The notes: generated by a model not told the origin, from the sequence alone. 62,291 nt of DNA from JAIPEK01 sp041685935 (GCA_041685935.1 JAWLES010000001.1:1-62291), one strand, 5' to 3'. Counted from the first letter of the stretch, positions 32,961 through 42,511 are shown. Made by a program: numbers and translations.

Positions 32961-33535
32961 CTGAAAATACACAAACCGGCAGGGGGAGAATATTCGTGGT
33001 TTCAGCACCCAGCGGAGCAGGCAAGACAACCCTGTGCAGGTCCGTTATCAGTGAGTTTGACCGGCTTTTCTATTCGGTCTCTCACACCACCCGAAAGGCA
33101 AGGGTGGATGAGACGGATTCCGTTGACTACTTTTTTATCAGCAAAAAGGAGTTCGAGGACAGGATCGCTGAAAACTACTGGGCTGAATGGGCAAGGGTCC
33201 ATGACAATTACTACGGCACCTCAAAGGATTTTCTCAATGAGAAAATCAGTTCCGGAAATAGTGTCCTGCTGGATATCGATGTTCAGGGCGCAGGTCTGAT
33301 CAAGAAAGCGTTTCCCGAGGCCGTTACCATATTTGTCATGCCGCCCTCTTTTGAGGTCCTGGAAGAGCGGCTCCGCAAAAGGGGGACCGACTCCGAGGGA
33401 GTCATCCTGAACCGGCTTGAAAACGCAGGCAGGGAGATGGACAGAAAAGGGTGGTATGATTTTATTGTCATCAATGATGATTTTGAAAAGGCCCGCAGGA
33501 AAATGATCGACATTATAAGCGAGCATATAAGGTGA
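32957..33535 (+). CDS. gmk: guanylate kinase
   Basis: A 192-residue enzyme that phosphorylates GMP to GDP. The P-loop SAPSGAGKTTLC (about 16-27), the GMP-binding SHTTRKARVDETDSVDYFF (about 46-64) and the lid region are present, with LLDIDVQGAG in the middle. It overlaps the remA-like gene by 4 nt and rlmB by 4 nt (GTGA). rpoZ, the common downstream partner, is absent here. Confidence 0.95.
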   Translation: MTENTQTGRGRIFVVSAPSGAGKTTLCRSVISEFDRLFYSVSHTTRKARVDETDSVDYFFISKKEFEDRIAENYWAEWARVHDNYYGTSKDFLNEKISSGNSVLLDIDVQGAGLIKKAFPEAVTIFVMPPSFEVLEERLRKRGTDSEGVILNRLENAGREMDRKGWYDFIVINDDFEKARRKMIDIISEHIR

Positions 33536-34305
33536 GTTCCGGGCCGGGGAAAAAGGAGGTACTGTACGGTATCCATCCGATTTTTGAGGCTTTGAAGGCC
33601 GGCAGAAGGCGGTTTGAAAAAGTATTCGCCGTTAAGGGGGTGGAAAAGTCAAGACCGGGGAAGGTCGTTGAAAAAGCCCTTCAAAAGGGGATCGAGGTGG
33701 AGTATGTGAATTCTGAGATCATGGATAGGATCACCAGGGGCGCCCGGCATCAGGGGGTTGCCGCAAAGGTATCTCCCTTTCCGGTCAAGCCGGCTTCCAG
33801 GGCCCTGGAAAAGCTGGATAAAAGGAGCTCTTTCTGCCTTGTTCTAATTCTGGAAAACCTTGAAGATCCACATAACTTCGGTGCTCTTATACGTACCGCA
33901 CTCTGTGCCGGGGTGAATTATATCCTGATTCCCAAGGATCGGTCGGTTTCCCCCTTACCTTCGGTGTCGGTCAGCTCGGCCGGTGCCATGGAGCATTCCG
34001 ACATATACCTTGTCACCAACACCGCTTCTTTAATCAAGTCCTTAAAGGAGAGGGGGATATGGGTTGCAGGTCTTGATGCAGGCGGAGAGACCCGGCTTTA
34101 TGACGCCGATTTCGGCGGTGACCTGGCCGTTGTGGTGGGCGGGGAACACAAAGGAATCCGCCCTCTTGTCAGACGGAGCTGTGATTACCTTGTTTATATC
34201 CCTGCCGCCGGCGGGGTCAGTTCGCTGAACGCGTCCGTAGCCGGTGGAATAGCGCTTTACGAGGCTTACCGCCAGAGAACCTTAAAACTTACAGGAGAGA
34301 GTTGA
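33532..34305 (+). CDS. rlmB: 23S rRNA (guanosine-2'-O-)-methyltransferase RlmB (TrmH family)
   Basis: A 257-residue SpoU/TrmH-family enzyme. A substrate-binding N-terminal domain (GIHPIFEALKAGRRRFEKVF) is followed by the trefoil-knot SAM domain: motif 1 LENLEDPHNFGALIRTALCAG (about 106-126), motif 2 VVVGGEHKGIRPLV and motif 3 IPAAGGVSSLNASVAGGIALYEAYRQ. It probably methylates the 2'-O of G2251 in 23S rRNA, but TrmH-family substrates are hard to tell apart. GTG start coupled to gmk. Confidence 0.88.
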   Translation: MSSGPGKKEVLYGIHPIFEALKAGRRRFEKVFAVKGVEKSRPGKVVEKALQKGIEVEYVNSEIMDRITRGARHQGVAAKVSPFPVKPASRALEKLDKRSSFCLVLILENLEDPHNFGALIRTALCAGVNYILIPKDRSVSPLPSVSVSSAGAMEHSDIYLVTNTASLIKSLKERGIWVAGLDAGGETRLYDADFGGDLAVVVGGEHKGIRPLVRRSCDYLVYIPAAGGVSSLNASVAGGIALYEAYRQRTLKLTGES

Positions 34306-35532
34306 ATGTCTCAGAAAATAACCCTTGATGAACACCTGAAACCTGCTGTCCCGGACAGGCCGGTTATTCCGTATATCGAGGGAGACGGTATCGGGGCGGA
34401 TATATGGAAGGCTGCCATGCCTGTCCTGGATGCTGCTGTGAAAAAGGCATACCATGGCAGGCGAGCCATTGAGTGGATGGAGATTTATGCAGGTGAAAAA
34501 GGGTTTCAAAGGGATGGGGAGTGGCTTTCCGGTTCCTCTGTTGAAACCATCCGGCTGCACGGGGTTGCCATAAAAGGGCCGCTGGCAACTCCTGTTGGTG
34601 AAGGGATGCGGAGCCTTAATGTAAGAATCCGTCAGGATCTTGACCTTTATGCATGTATCCGCCCGGTACGGTATTACCCGCCTGTTCCGAACCCTGTAAA
34701 GCACCCGGAGAGAGTGAATATTACAGTTTTCAGGGAGAACACCGAAGATCTGTATGCCGGAATCGAGTGTGATTCAGCCTCGGACAATGCTGCAAGGCTG
34801 ATCAGGTTTATTAAGGATGAGCTGAAGTGCACCATTCCGGAAGATTCCTCCATCGGCATTAAACCCATCTCCCCGGGAAGGACCAAGCGCCTTGTGGCAC
34901 GGGCTGTGGAATATGCAAAAGCCAAGGGCCTCAGGAGTGTCACTTTGATGCACAAGGGAAATATCATGAAGTTTACCGAGGGGTATTTCCGGAAATGGGG
35001 GTATGAGGAGGCGTTTGAGAATTATGCAGATGATGTGATCACAGAGGACGAAGTGTTTGAAAAATACGGAGGCAAAGTACCCGGTTCCAGAATTATGATC
35101 AGGGATCGAATTGCGGACATGGTTTTTGCGGAAGTGCTTCTGCGGCCGGAAAACTTTGATGTAATCGCATGTCCCAACCTGAACGGAGATTTTATTTCAG
35201 ATGCCCTTGCCGCACAGGTGGGAGGGCTGGGAATCGCTCCGGGAGCCAATGTGGGAGACGAATGCGCCGTATTCGAGGCCACCCACGGCACTGCGCCGGA
35301 TATTGCAGGAAAGGATAAGGCCAATCCCTGCTCTTTGATTCTTTCCGGGGCTTTGATGTTTGATCATATGGGATGGGACGGGGCTGCGGATCTCGTGCGT
35401 AAAGGGGTGAGCCGCGCCCTCGCCTCAAGACGGGTGACTGCGGATCTCGCCTCCGGCATACGGGATGGACACGAGGTGACATGCTCGGAATTCGGGAAAA
35501 TTGTAGCAAAAGAGATATCTCAGAGGTCATAA
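34306..35532 (+). CDS. icd: isocitrate dehydrogenase, likely NAD-dependent
   Basis: A 408-residue enzyme of the Icd/LeuB family. The phosphorylation-type substrate loop SSVETIRLHG (about 76-85), RENTEDLYAGIE and HGTAPDIAGKDKANP (327-341) identify isocitrate dehydrogenase. At the positions that select NADP in E. coli Icd (K344, Y345, V351, Y391, R395) this protein has D332, I333, A339, A379 and S383, the pattern of NAD enzymes. It begins directly at the rlmB stop. It would serve complete oxidation or biosynthesis of 2-oxoglutarate. Confidence 0.92.
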   Translation: MSQKITLDEHLKPAVPDRPVIPYIEGDGIGADIWKAAMPVLDAAVKKAYHGRRAIEWMEIYAGEKGFQRDGEWLSGSSVETIRLHGVAIKGPLATPVGEGMRSLNVRIRQDLDLYACIRPVRYYPPVPNPVKHPERVNITVFRENTEDLYAGIECDSASDNAARLIRFIKDELKCTIPEDSSIGIKPISPGRTKRLVARAVEYAKAKGLRSVTLMHKGNIMKFTEGYFRKWGYEEAFENYADDVITEDEVFEKYGGKVPGSRIMIRDRIADMVFAEVLLRPENFDVIACPNLNGDFISDALAAQVGGLGIAPGANVGDECAVFEATHGTAPDIAGKDKANPCSLILSGALMFDHMGWDGAADLVRKGVSRALASRRVTADLASGIRDGHEVTCSEFGKIVAKEISQRS

Positions 35533-36311
35533 ACCGTTCTCTGGAAAGATTGTCCGGAATCCTGTTTCCGCAAAAGTGTATGAAATGCAGCGGGTTTATT
35601 GACGGGCAGCCCCTGTCAAAGAGCGCTTCCGGGCCTGAAGTGTTTCAGCCGTATTTCTGTTCCGGGTGTCAAATGGCCGGGTATGACCCCTTTGAACCAC
35701 CGTTCTGCAATGCTTGCGGAATGAAGTTTAATACTGAAGCCTCCCGGCTCCATCTCTGCGGAAGCTGCCTGGCCGGGCGCCCTCACGCAGGACGGGTCAG
35801 GGCCGGCGGAATGTATTCAGGTATTCTGAAGGATGCGGTGCACCTTTTGAAGTACAGCAGCAGGCTGTCCCTTGCCCGTCCCATGGGATATCTGCTGTTT
35901 TCCGCCTATGTACAGTATTTTTCCGACATCAGCCGGCCTTTGCTTGTGCCGATTCCGCTTCATGTCTCCAAGCTGAAACACAGGGGATTCAATCAGTCTT
36001 TTCTTATTGCAAGGGCCCTCAGCAAGCGAACATCGGCAAACCCGTTCAGGCCGGGCGGATTGGAAATCGATGCGCACTCAATGATTCGCAAGCGTAAGAC
36101 CCCTTCACAGACGGATTTTTCAGTCGAACAGAGGCTGCGGAATGTAAAAGATGCATTCACGGTGGTAAAACCGGGAAAAATTGAGGGAAGGCGGATTGTT
36201 CTGGTGGATGATGTCTATACCACGGGAGCCACCTGCAATGAGGCTGCAAATACTCTTTTGAACGCCGGGGCGCGGTCCGTGGATACTCTTGTGGCTGCAA
36301 GGGCTTTTTGA
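35481..36311 (+). CDS. ComF family phosphoribosyltransferase-like protein
   Basis: A 276-residue ComF/GntX-type protein. An N-terminal double zinc finger (CMKCSGFIDG..., FCSGCQMAGYDPFEPPFCNACG, LCGSCLAG; about 32-101) is followed by a phosphoribosyltransferase domain with VPIPLHVSKLKHRGFNQSFLIARAL (about 153-177) and the PRPP loop IVLVDDVYTTGATCNEAA (about 236-253). The start at 35481 overlaps icd by 52 nt; later starts would cut into the zinc finger. ComF proteins act in DNA uptake or are of unknown role. Confidence 0.85.
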   Translation: MLGIRENCSKRDISEVINRSLERLSGILFPQKCMKCSGFIDGQPLSKSASGPEVFQPYFCSGCQMAGYDPFEPPFCNACGMKFNTEASRLHLCGSCLAGRPHAGRVRAGGMYSGILKDAVHLLKYSSRLSLARPMGYLLFSAYVQYFSDISRPLLVPIPLHVSKLKHRGFNQSFLIARALSKRTSANPFRPGGLEIDAHSMIRKRKTPSQTDFSVEQRLRNVKDAFTVVKPGKIEGRRIVLVDDVYTTGATCNEAANTLLNAGARSVDTLVAARAF

Positions 36312-36461
36312 AAAACATTGACAGGAGAGCTGTTTTGAACTAACGTAACCTCAATAAGCGGAGAATGAGTTATCATTCGCTTGAGACGGGCATGAAACTG
36401 CTGTTTTTTTTAGTCCGCCGATGCTGTTTCATCACCAAAACCTTTACAGGGGAATAACAGT

Positions 36462-36929
36462 ATGGCTGAGAAGGTGTTTGTGAACGGGAACAACGTTGCA
36501 ACATTCGTATGCCCTGAATGCGGGAAGGCCAGGCGCAAAGAGGTCTCCAGGTTTGCAGGCCTGGACGGGGAAGTCAAGCTCAAAGCCAGATGCGGTTGCG
36601 GCCACGCCTACCCGGCGGTATTGGAAAGAAGGAAGCAGGCAAGAAAAGAGGTGAACCTGAGAGGGGCTGTGTATGATCAGGGCAAACGGGTGCCGGTGAA
36701 AGTGGAAAATCTTTCCAGAAAGGGACTGAAATTGAAGCTCATAAACCGTACCGAGTTTAAAGTCGGCGAAAGGGTCAGGGTTGAATTCACCCTTGATGAT
36801 GCATCCGCTTCAAAAGTGATCAGAGACGCGGTTGTAAGGAAAAAATGTCCCGGTACCGCCGGGGTTGAGTTTGTGAACTCCGAGCATTATGACAAGTTCG
36901 GTGCCTACCTTTTGTTTCACCTGAGTTAA
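36462..36929 (+). CDS. PilZ domain protein with N-terminal zinc ribbon
   Basis: A 155-residue protein. Residues 1-52 resemble a zinc ribbon with CPECG (about 17) and CGCGHAYP (about 45). The C-terminal PilZ domain has the c-di-GMP-binding pieces RRKQARKEV (about 56-64) and VENLSRKGLKLKL (about 84-96, N-x-S-x-x-G). It is preceded by a 150-nt gap with a small GAATGA/TCATTC hairpin and followed by the sensor-kinase gene. It probably couples c-di-GMP level to an unidentified partner. Confidence 0.82.
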   Translation: MAEKVFVNGNNVATFVCPECGKARRKEVSRFAGLDGEVKLKARCGCGHAYPAVLERRKQARKEVNLRGAVYDQGKRVPVKVENLSRKGLKLKLINRTEFKVGERVRVEFTLDDASASKVIRDAVVRKKCPGTAGVEFVNSEHYDKFGAYLLFHLS

Positions 36930-36946
36930 CCTCTATCGTTTTTTCC

Positions 36947-36998
36947 TTGATCTTGCAAGGCGGCGGTGGATGATGCAATCATTTTTGATCTTACAAGG
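36947..36998. repeat. imperfect 14-bp direct repeat before the hybrid kinase gene
   Basis: TTGATCTTGCAAGG (36947-36960) and TTGATCTTACAAGG (36985-36998) differ at one base. The second contains the AAGG that serves as ribosome site for the kinase. A repeated operator would explain it; no regulator is identified. Confidence 0.45.
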
Positions 36999-37004
36999 TA
37001 AGTT

Positions 37005-40000
37005 ATGAAAATATTCAGATCCCTGAAAGCTGCTACGCTTCTGACATCATTTGTCGTTCTTGTGTTTCTCGGTATCTCCCTTTTCGGCTCATGGTATTTT
37101 CTTGCCATGAAAGACCATGAAAAAGAAATTCAAAGCTTCAGGCAGGACTATCTTGAGCAGGAAAAACGTAATTTGAGAAGGGAGGTTGACCGGGTAATCA
37201 ACTATATCCGGTACAAGCATGAGGATGTTTTAAAAGAGACCAGGGCCGAGATTCAGTCAAGGGTTGAGAAGGGATTTGATATAACGGAAGGCATTTATGA
37301 GGCCAGCAGGGGTAAGTTCCCGCAACACAGGATAAAGGGGTTTGTGAAAGATGCTTTACGGCCGGTGCGCTTTGACCGGGGCAAAGGATACTATTTTATC
37401 CTGGACACCGAAGGAACGGAGATTCTTTATCCCACTGAGCCCGGACACGAAGGAAAGAAAATGCTTGACCTCCGGGATGCCGAAGGCAGTTATGTGATCC
37501 GCGAGGAAATAAGGAAGGCAAAGGAACAAGGCAGCGGATTTGTCAGAGCCTACTGGAAAAAGCCTGGCGGCCCCGATCAGATGATTTATCCCAAAATATC
37601 CTATGTGAAACTTTTCAAACCGCTGGACTGGATTATAGGTACGGGCGTATACTTGGACGATAAGGAAAAGGCGGCTCGAAACAAGATCTTGAAAAGAATC
37701 GAAAGCATCAACTACGGCAGGGATGATTACGTGTATGTGCTTGGTACGGACGGCAGGCTTTTAAGCCATCCCATTGACTCTCTTGTCAACAAAGCTCTTT
37801 CCGATATTAAAAATCCTGAACGGGTAAAGGTGATCAAGGATCAGCTTGCCCTGTGTGAAAAAAACGGGGAAGGATTCCTCAGGTACAGGTGGATGAAACC
37901 AAGCCTGGACCGGAGGGCGGAAAAGCTTACGTTTGTGAAATCCTACCCCAGGTGGGGCTGGATTATCGGAACCGGAGTTTATATTGATGATGTGGAAACC
38001 AAGGTTGCCAAGGCGAATTCCAGTTTCAGGGAAAAATTCAAAAGCCGGCTTATTTTGGCATTTTGTTTTTTTGCCTTTTTCATCATAGCCTCATTGTTTC
38101 TGAGCGCTTTTTTGTGGCGGAAGGTAAAGTCCGGGCTTGACAGTTTCAGGGAGTTTTTTATCCAGTCCGCTGCAGAGCATACAGTGATTGATGAGAGTGC
38201 GCTTGCATTTTCCGAATTTTCCGAGATCGCCTCGTACGCAAACCGTATGAACTTCGAGCGTATGACAGCGGAAAACCGTTTGAAAAGCAGTGAACAAAAA
38301 TACCGAAACATCCTGGAGAGCATCGAAGAAGGATATTACGAGGTGGATCTGACAGGCAGGCTTACCTTCTGCAATCAGGCCCTGTGCGACATTCTCGGGT
38401 ATGACATGACTGAGCTTAAATTAATGGAATACAAGGACTACATGGATGTTGACAACTCAAGGGCGATATACCGGACTTTTAACAAAGTATACCGGACCGG
38501 TGTTTCTGAAAAAGTATTTGACTGGAAGGTCGTCCGAAGGGATGGAGAAAGAAGGTATCTTCAGACTTCGGTTGCCCTGTTGAAGGATAATGACGGAAAC
38601 CGGACCGGATTCAGGGGAATGGCAAGGGACATAACCGAAAAAAAACAGGTGGAAGAGGAGCTGACCGGGACCAGAAAATTTCTCGAGGACATACTTGAAA
38701 GTGCGGTGGACGGGATCACCACCACTGACCTTAAAGGCAACATCGGCTATTTTTCCACAAAGATGCTGCACCTTTTGGGGTATGAGAAAAACGAGCTTAT
38801 CGGGAAAAAGGTGTACACCATTTATGAGAACGGGATTGAAGATGCCCGGTATATCATGAGGGAGCTCAATGAAAAGGGGGATCTCAAGGATCACGAGATG
38901 CGGCTTGTTACCAGTGACGGGGAGTTGATAGACATTATCGTTTCAGCCTCTTTCCTTAGGAATCACAAGGATGAAGTTACCGGGACCATGGGGGTGTTCA
39001 AGGATATGACGGAAAAGAAAAGTCTTGAATACCAGCTCAGGCAGGCACAGAAAATGGAGGCAATCGGAACCCTTGCCGGAGGAGTAGCCCATGATTTCAA
39101 CAATATTCTCCAGGCCATCAGCGGGTATACAACCATCATGTCAATGGACAAAGGCAGGGAAGATCCGGATTACAAGAGTCTCAACGCCATAAAAAAATCT
39201 GCTGAAAGGGCGGCGGAGCTTGTCAAGAAACTGCTGGTTTTCAGCCGGAAAATGGATACGGAGAAATCACCTCTGAACATCAACCAGGAGGTGGAACAGG
39301 CCAACAGCATCCTTAAGAGAACTATTCCGAAAATGATTGATATCGAGGTGGAGCTTGAAAAGGAGCCAGGCATAATTCACGCGGACCCGGTTCAGATAGA
39401 GCAGGTTATTCTGAATCTCGGCAGCAATGCTGCCGATGCTATGCCGGATGGGGGCAAAATCACAATAAAAACCCGGAACGTCTCTCTGGACCGGGAGTTC
39501 GTCCGGGCGCACATGGGTTCGGCATCCGGCAATTATGTAATGCTGACGGTGTCGGATACAGGTACCGGCATTGATCCGGAAACAAAAGAGCACATCTTTG
39601 AACCCTTTTTCACCACAAAGGAGCTTGGCAGGGGCACAGGTCTCGGACTCGCATCCGTATACGGGATTGTGAAAAATCACGGAGGATATATCACCTGTGA
39701 CAGCGAGGTGGGTGAGGGCACGCGGTTTACAATCTATTTTCCGGTGTTTAAGAAAGGGTCGGGCCGGCTGGACCGGGAGATGGGCAACAATACCCCCAAG
39801 GGCGGAACGGAAACGATCCTGGTGGTTGATGACGAGAAGGCCATACTCGATTTCTGCGGCTCTGCGCTCGGGCGTTTCGGATATGAAGTGATCACCGCAT
39901 CAAGCGGAGAAGAGGCCATTGAGTTGTATAAAGAGCGGCAGGACACCATTGACCTGGTGATTATGGATCTGAGTATGCCGGGCATGGGGGGACAAAGGTG

Positions 40001-40181
40001 TCTGAGGGAAATCAAGGGGCTGGACCCGGAAGCCCTTGCAATCGTTGCAAGCGGATACTCCCCTGATGTACAGGCAAACGTCCTGAAGGAGGCCGGGGCG
40101 GAAGGCTACATTGCCAAACCGTATCAGCTTGAGGACCTGCTTTATGCAATTCGCAGGATTGTTGATACAAAGGTGGTTTGA
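37005..40181 (+). CDS. hybrid sensor histidine kinase (dual Cache, two PAS, HisKA, HATPase, REC)
   Basis: A 1058-residue membrane sensor. One helix near 12-30 is followed by two Cache sensor modules: GKGYYFILDTEGTEILYPTEPG (about 124) with LDWIIGTGVYLDD, and YVYVLGTDGRLLSHP (about 243) with WGWIIGTGVYIDD. A second helix is near 350-370, then PAS domains starting about 425 and 560. The HisKA box GGVAHDFNNIL has phosphorylated H696. ATPase boxes follow (NLGSNAADAMP, DTGTGID, GRGTGLGLASVYGIV), then a receiver with D988 in IMDLSMPGMGG. It lacks an output domain, so a partner regulator is needed. Confidence 0.92.
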   Translation: MKIFRSLKAATLLTSFVVLVFLGISLFGSWYFLAMKDHEKEIQSFRQDYLEQEKRNLRREVDRVINYIRYKHEDVLKETRAEIQSRVEKGFDITEGIYEASRGKFPQHRIKGFVKDALRPVRFDRGKGYYFILDTEGTEILYPTEPGHEGKKMLDLRDAEGSYVIREEIRKAKEQGSGFVRAYWKKPGGPDQMIYPKISYVKLFKPLDWIIGTGVYLDDKEKAARNKILKRIESINYGRDDYVYVLGTDGRLLSHPIDSLVNKALSDIKNPERVKVIKDQLALCEKNGEGFLRYRWMKPSLDRRAEKLTFVKSYPRWGWIIGTGVYIDDVETKVAKANSSFREKFKSRLILAFCFFAFFIIASLFLSAFLWRKVKSGLDSFREFFIQSAAEHTVIDESALAFSEFSEIASYANRMNFERMTAENRLKSSEQKYRNILESIEEGYYEVDLTGRLTFCNQALCDILGYDMTELKLMEYKDYMDVDNSRAIYRTFNKVYRTGVSEKVFDWKVVRRDGERRYLQTSVALLKDNDGNRTGFRGMARDITEKKQVEEELTGTRKFLEDILESAVDGITTTDLKGNIGYFSTKMLHLLGYEKNELIGKKVYTIYENGIEDARYIMRELNEKGDLKDHEMRLVTSDGELIDIIVSASFLRNHKDEVTGTMGVFKDMTEKKSLEYQLRQAQKMEAIGTLAGGVAHDFNNILQAISGYTTIMSMDKGREDPDYKSLNAIKKSAERAAELVKKLLVFSRKMDTEKSPLNINQEVEQANSILKRTIPKMIDIEVELEKEPGIIHADPVQIEQVILNLGSNAADAMPDGGKITIKTRNVSLDREFVRAHMGSASGNYVMLTVSDTGTGIDPETKEHIFEPFFTTKELGRGTGLGLASVYGIVKNHGGYITCDSEVGEGTRFTIYFPVFKKGSGRLDREMGNNTPKGGTETILVVDDEKAILDFCGSALGRFGYEVITASSGEEAIELYKERQDTIDLVIMDLSMPGMGGQRCLREIKGLDPEALAIVASGYSPDVQANVLKEAGAEGYIAKPYQLEDLLYAIRRIVDTKVV

Positions 40182-40667
40182 ATGGCGGCTGACAAGGTGG
40201 CAAAAGCAGCGGAGATTGAACGAATTGCCTCAGAGTACAGGCGGAGCGGAGAAAAGGTTGTTTTTACCAACGGGTGTTTTGATATTCTTCATGCAGGGCA
40301 TGTTATGTACCTGGAGAAGGCGGCCGCTTTCGGGAATATCCTGATTGTCGGCCTTAACTCGGATGCCTCGGTGAAACTTATTAAAGGGCCCCAAAGACCT
40401 ATAATTTCTGAAAACGAAAGGGCGCTTGTGCTTTCGGCCCTGTATTTTGTGAATCATGTGGTACTGTTTGATGAACCTGATCCAGGGGAGCTGATCCGTA
40501 AGATCCGGCCCGCTGTTCTTGTCAAGGGGGCTGACTGGGAGGAAGACAGCATTGTCGGGGCCCAATTCGTCAAGGAGCACGGCGGGCGCGTCCAGCGCAT
40601 ATCTTTTGAATACCAGGTCTCAACCTCTGAAATCATAGAGCGGATCAAGAGGGGGAATCATGCCTGA
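40182..40667 (+). CDS. rfaE2: D-glycero-beta-D-manno-heptose 1-phosphate adenylyltransferase
   Basis: A 161-residue stand-alone version of the C-terminal half of HldE. The nucleotidyltransferase motif FTNGCFDILHAGHVMYL (about 28-44, HAGH) is followed by GLNSDASVKLIKGPQRPI and ISENERALVLSAL. It makes ADP-heptose, the donor for the two heptosyltransferases in this window. The kinase half (HldA-type) is not here. It begins right after the sensor-kinase stop and overlaps pgeF by 8 nt. Confidence 0.93.
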   Translation: MAADKVAKAAEIERIASEYRRSGEKVVFTNGCFDILHAGHVMYLEKAAAFGNILIVGLNSDASVKLIKGPQRPIISENERALVLSALYFVNHVVLFDEPDPGELIRKIRPAVLVKGADWEEDSIVGAQFVKEHGGRVQRISFEYQVSTSEIIERIKRGNHA

Positions 40668-41436
40668 TGAAACAGTTTCCAACGGTATCCGGTTTTTCGA
40701 ATTCGAGGTCTTAAAACGGTATCCGGAAATCGTACACGGTGTGTTCACGCGCCAGGGGGGTGTGAGCATCACCCCGTTCGATTCCCTGAATGTCTCTTTT
40801 TCAGCCGGAGACGTACCTGAACGTGTAACAGAAAACCGGGCGAGGATACAGCACGCCCTTGACTCAGACAGCGTACCCGTGTATATCCGTCAGGTCCACG
40901 GGGACCGCACCGTCGAGGTGGATGCCGGAGCCAATGACGGAGGATCCGGGCCGCCGGAGGCGGACGGCATGGTTACCGACCGCCTGCAAAGACTGCTTGT
41001 TATACAGGTTGCGGACTGCCAGTCGGTGCTGATGTTTGACCCGGAGAAAAAAGCGGCAGCCAATGTTCATTCAGGCTGGCGCGGGAGTGTCTGCAATATT
41101 ATCGGCAAATGCATAGATTTTATGGCAGCCCGTTTCGGAACCCGGCCCAAGGATATTGTCGCCGGGGTGGGGCCTTCACTGGGACCCTGCTGTGCGGAAT
41201 TCATCAATTTCCAAAGGGAGATTCCGGTGCATCTTCACGGGTACAGAACCGAAAGAGAAGGGGTTTTTTTCGATTTCAGGAAGATGAGTGCGGATCAGAT
41301 GGTTCAAAAAGGTGTAAAAGCAGCTAATATTGAACTCATGGATATCTGCACCAAGTGCCGTCCGGACCTGTTTTACTCCTACAGGCGGGACCGGGTAACG
41401 GGCCGGTTTGCTTCGGCGATCGGGATTGTGAAATGA
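40660..41436 (+). CDS. pgeF: PgeF-type peptidoglycan editing factor (laccase-domain, YfiH family)
   Basis: A 258-residue copper/zinc laccase-like protein of the YfiH family. Motifs GVFTRQGGVS, QVHGDRTVEVD (metal-binding H, about 72-82), DCQSVLMFDPEKKAAANVHSGWRGSV (about 119-144) and the C-terminal CTKCRPDLFYSYRRDRVTGRF are intact. In E. coli the protein edits mis-incorporated serine in peptidoglycan precursors. It is followed within 20 nt by selD; a possible selD start overlaps its stop. Confidence 0.88.
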   Translation: MPDETVSNGIRFFEFEVLKRYPEIVHGVFTRQGGVSITPFDSLNVSFSAGDVPERVTENRARIQHALDSDSVPVYIRQVHGDRTVEVDAGANDGGSGPPEADGMVTDRLQRLLVIQVADCQSVLMFDPEKKAAANVHSGWRGSVCNIIGKCIDFMAARFGTRPKDIVAGVGPSLGPCCAEFINFQREIPVHLHGYRTEREGVFFDFRKMSADQMVQKGVKAANIELMDICTKCRPDLFYSYRRDRVTGRFASAIGIVK

Positions 41437-41456
41437 ATGGCCTGACAGGGAAAAAA

Positions 41457-42500
41457 ATGAACAAGGAAATATTTCTGACACAGACGGTAAGCGCAGCCGG
41501 TTGAGCTGCCAAACTCGATCCCGGGGTCCTGGATCGCATTGTATCAAGGCTTGAAGTGAAAGGTAGCGATAACCTGCTTGTCGGACTTGATACCTCGGAT
41601 GACGCAGGAGTGTACAAAATCAATGCTGATACCGCCCTGATTCAGACACTTGATTTTTTAACGCCTGTGACTGATGATCCGTATCAATTCGGACAGATTG
41701 CCGCTGCCAATTCATTGAGTGATATTTACGCCATGGGCGGAGTTCCGATAACAGCCATGAATATTGTCTGCTTCCCCGGAGAAACCCTCTCGGAAGAGGT
41801 TCTTGAAAAAACGCTTCAGGGAGGGCTTGAGAAAATTAATGAGTCCGGAGCCACCCTTGTCGGAGGCCATAGTGTGGAAGACGCCGAATTCAAGTACGGA
41901 CTCTCTGTCACAGGTATCGCACACCCGGACAGGATTCTCACCAACAAGGGGGCGTGCGAGGGCCAGCAGCTGATTCTCACCAAACCCCTGGGAACGGGGA
42001 TTGCCGCCACTGCACTGAAAGCGGATCTGGCCGGCGGAAAAACATCCCGCAGAATTGTTTCCGTGATGGCCCAGTTGAACCGGTATGCTGCTGAAATCAT
42101 GAGCAAATACCATGTAGGGGCTGTAACCGATGTGACCGGATTCGGCCTTGCAGGACACCTTCTGGAGATGGCCAGGGCGAGTGGCAAGGACATGACGGTG
42201 TTCTCCGGTAAAATCCCGGTTATTGAAGGGGTGGAAGAGTTCGCCTCAATGGGGCTGGTCCCGGCAGGGGCCCACAAAAACAGAAATTTTTTCGGATCAA
42301 GGGTTCGGTTCGGGCCGGATGTCGGCCGGTTTCTTCAGGATATCGTTTTCGATCCCCAGACTTCGGGCGGCCTTGTGATCAGTATTGACAACCGGGATGC
42401 AAAAGATTGTGTCACTGAAATGGAAACATCCGGAATCGAGGCGCGGATTATCGGGGAAGTCAAGGCGGCGGAGAGCTGCGGTGCGCTTTTGGTGGAATGA
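41457..42500 (+). CDS. selD: selenide, water dikinase SelD (selenoprotein, Sec at codon 16)
   Basis: A 347-residue enzyme that makes selenophosphate from selenide and ATP. An in-frame UGA at 41502-41504 encodes the catalytic residue in SAAG-U-AAKLDP, where many SelDs have Cys, and the ATP-site lysine follows 3 residues later. Downstream are LVGLDTSDDAGVYKINAD, DFLTPVTDDPYQFGQIAAANSLSDIYAMGG and VTDVTGFGLAGHLLEMA, all SelD signatures. Two in-frame ATGs (41433, overlapping the pgeF stop, and 41457) are possible; AGGG lies 7 nt before 41457. A SECIS-like hairpin lies 11 nt past the UGA. Confidence 0.95.
41516..41536 (+). promoter_or_regulatory. putative SECIS of selD
   Basis: CGATCC (41516-41521) pairs perfectly with GGATCG (41531-41536) around CGGGGTCCT. 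The loop holds GGTC as in the E. coli fdhF element, and the 11-nt distance from the UGA is the classical spacing. Confidence 0.75.
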
Positions 42501-42511
42501 ATAATTTCAGA

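Noticed and set aside
36312..36461. Possible c-di-GMP riboswitch before the PilZ gene
   Set aside because: A small GAATGA/TCATTC hairpin exists, but I could not find the conserved GEMM core elements.
41556..42500. SelD starting after the UGA
   Set aside because: It would lose the catalytic residue and ATP-site lysine. The upstream sequence continues the SelD N-terminus through the UGA.
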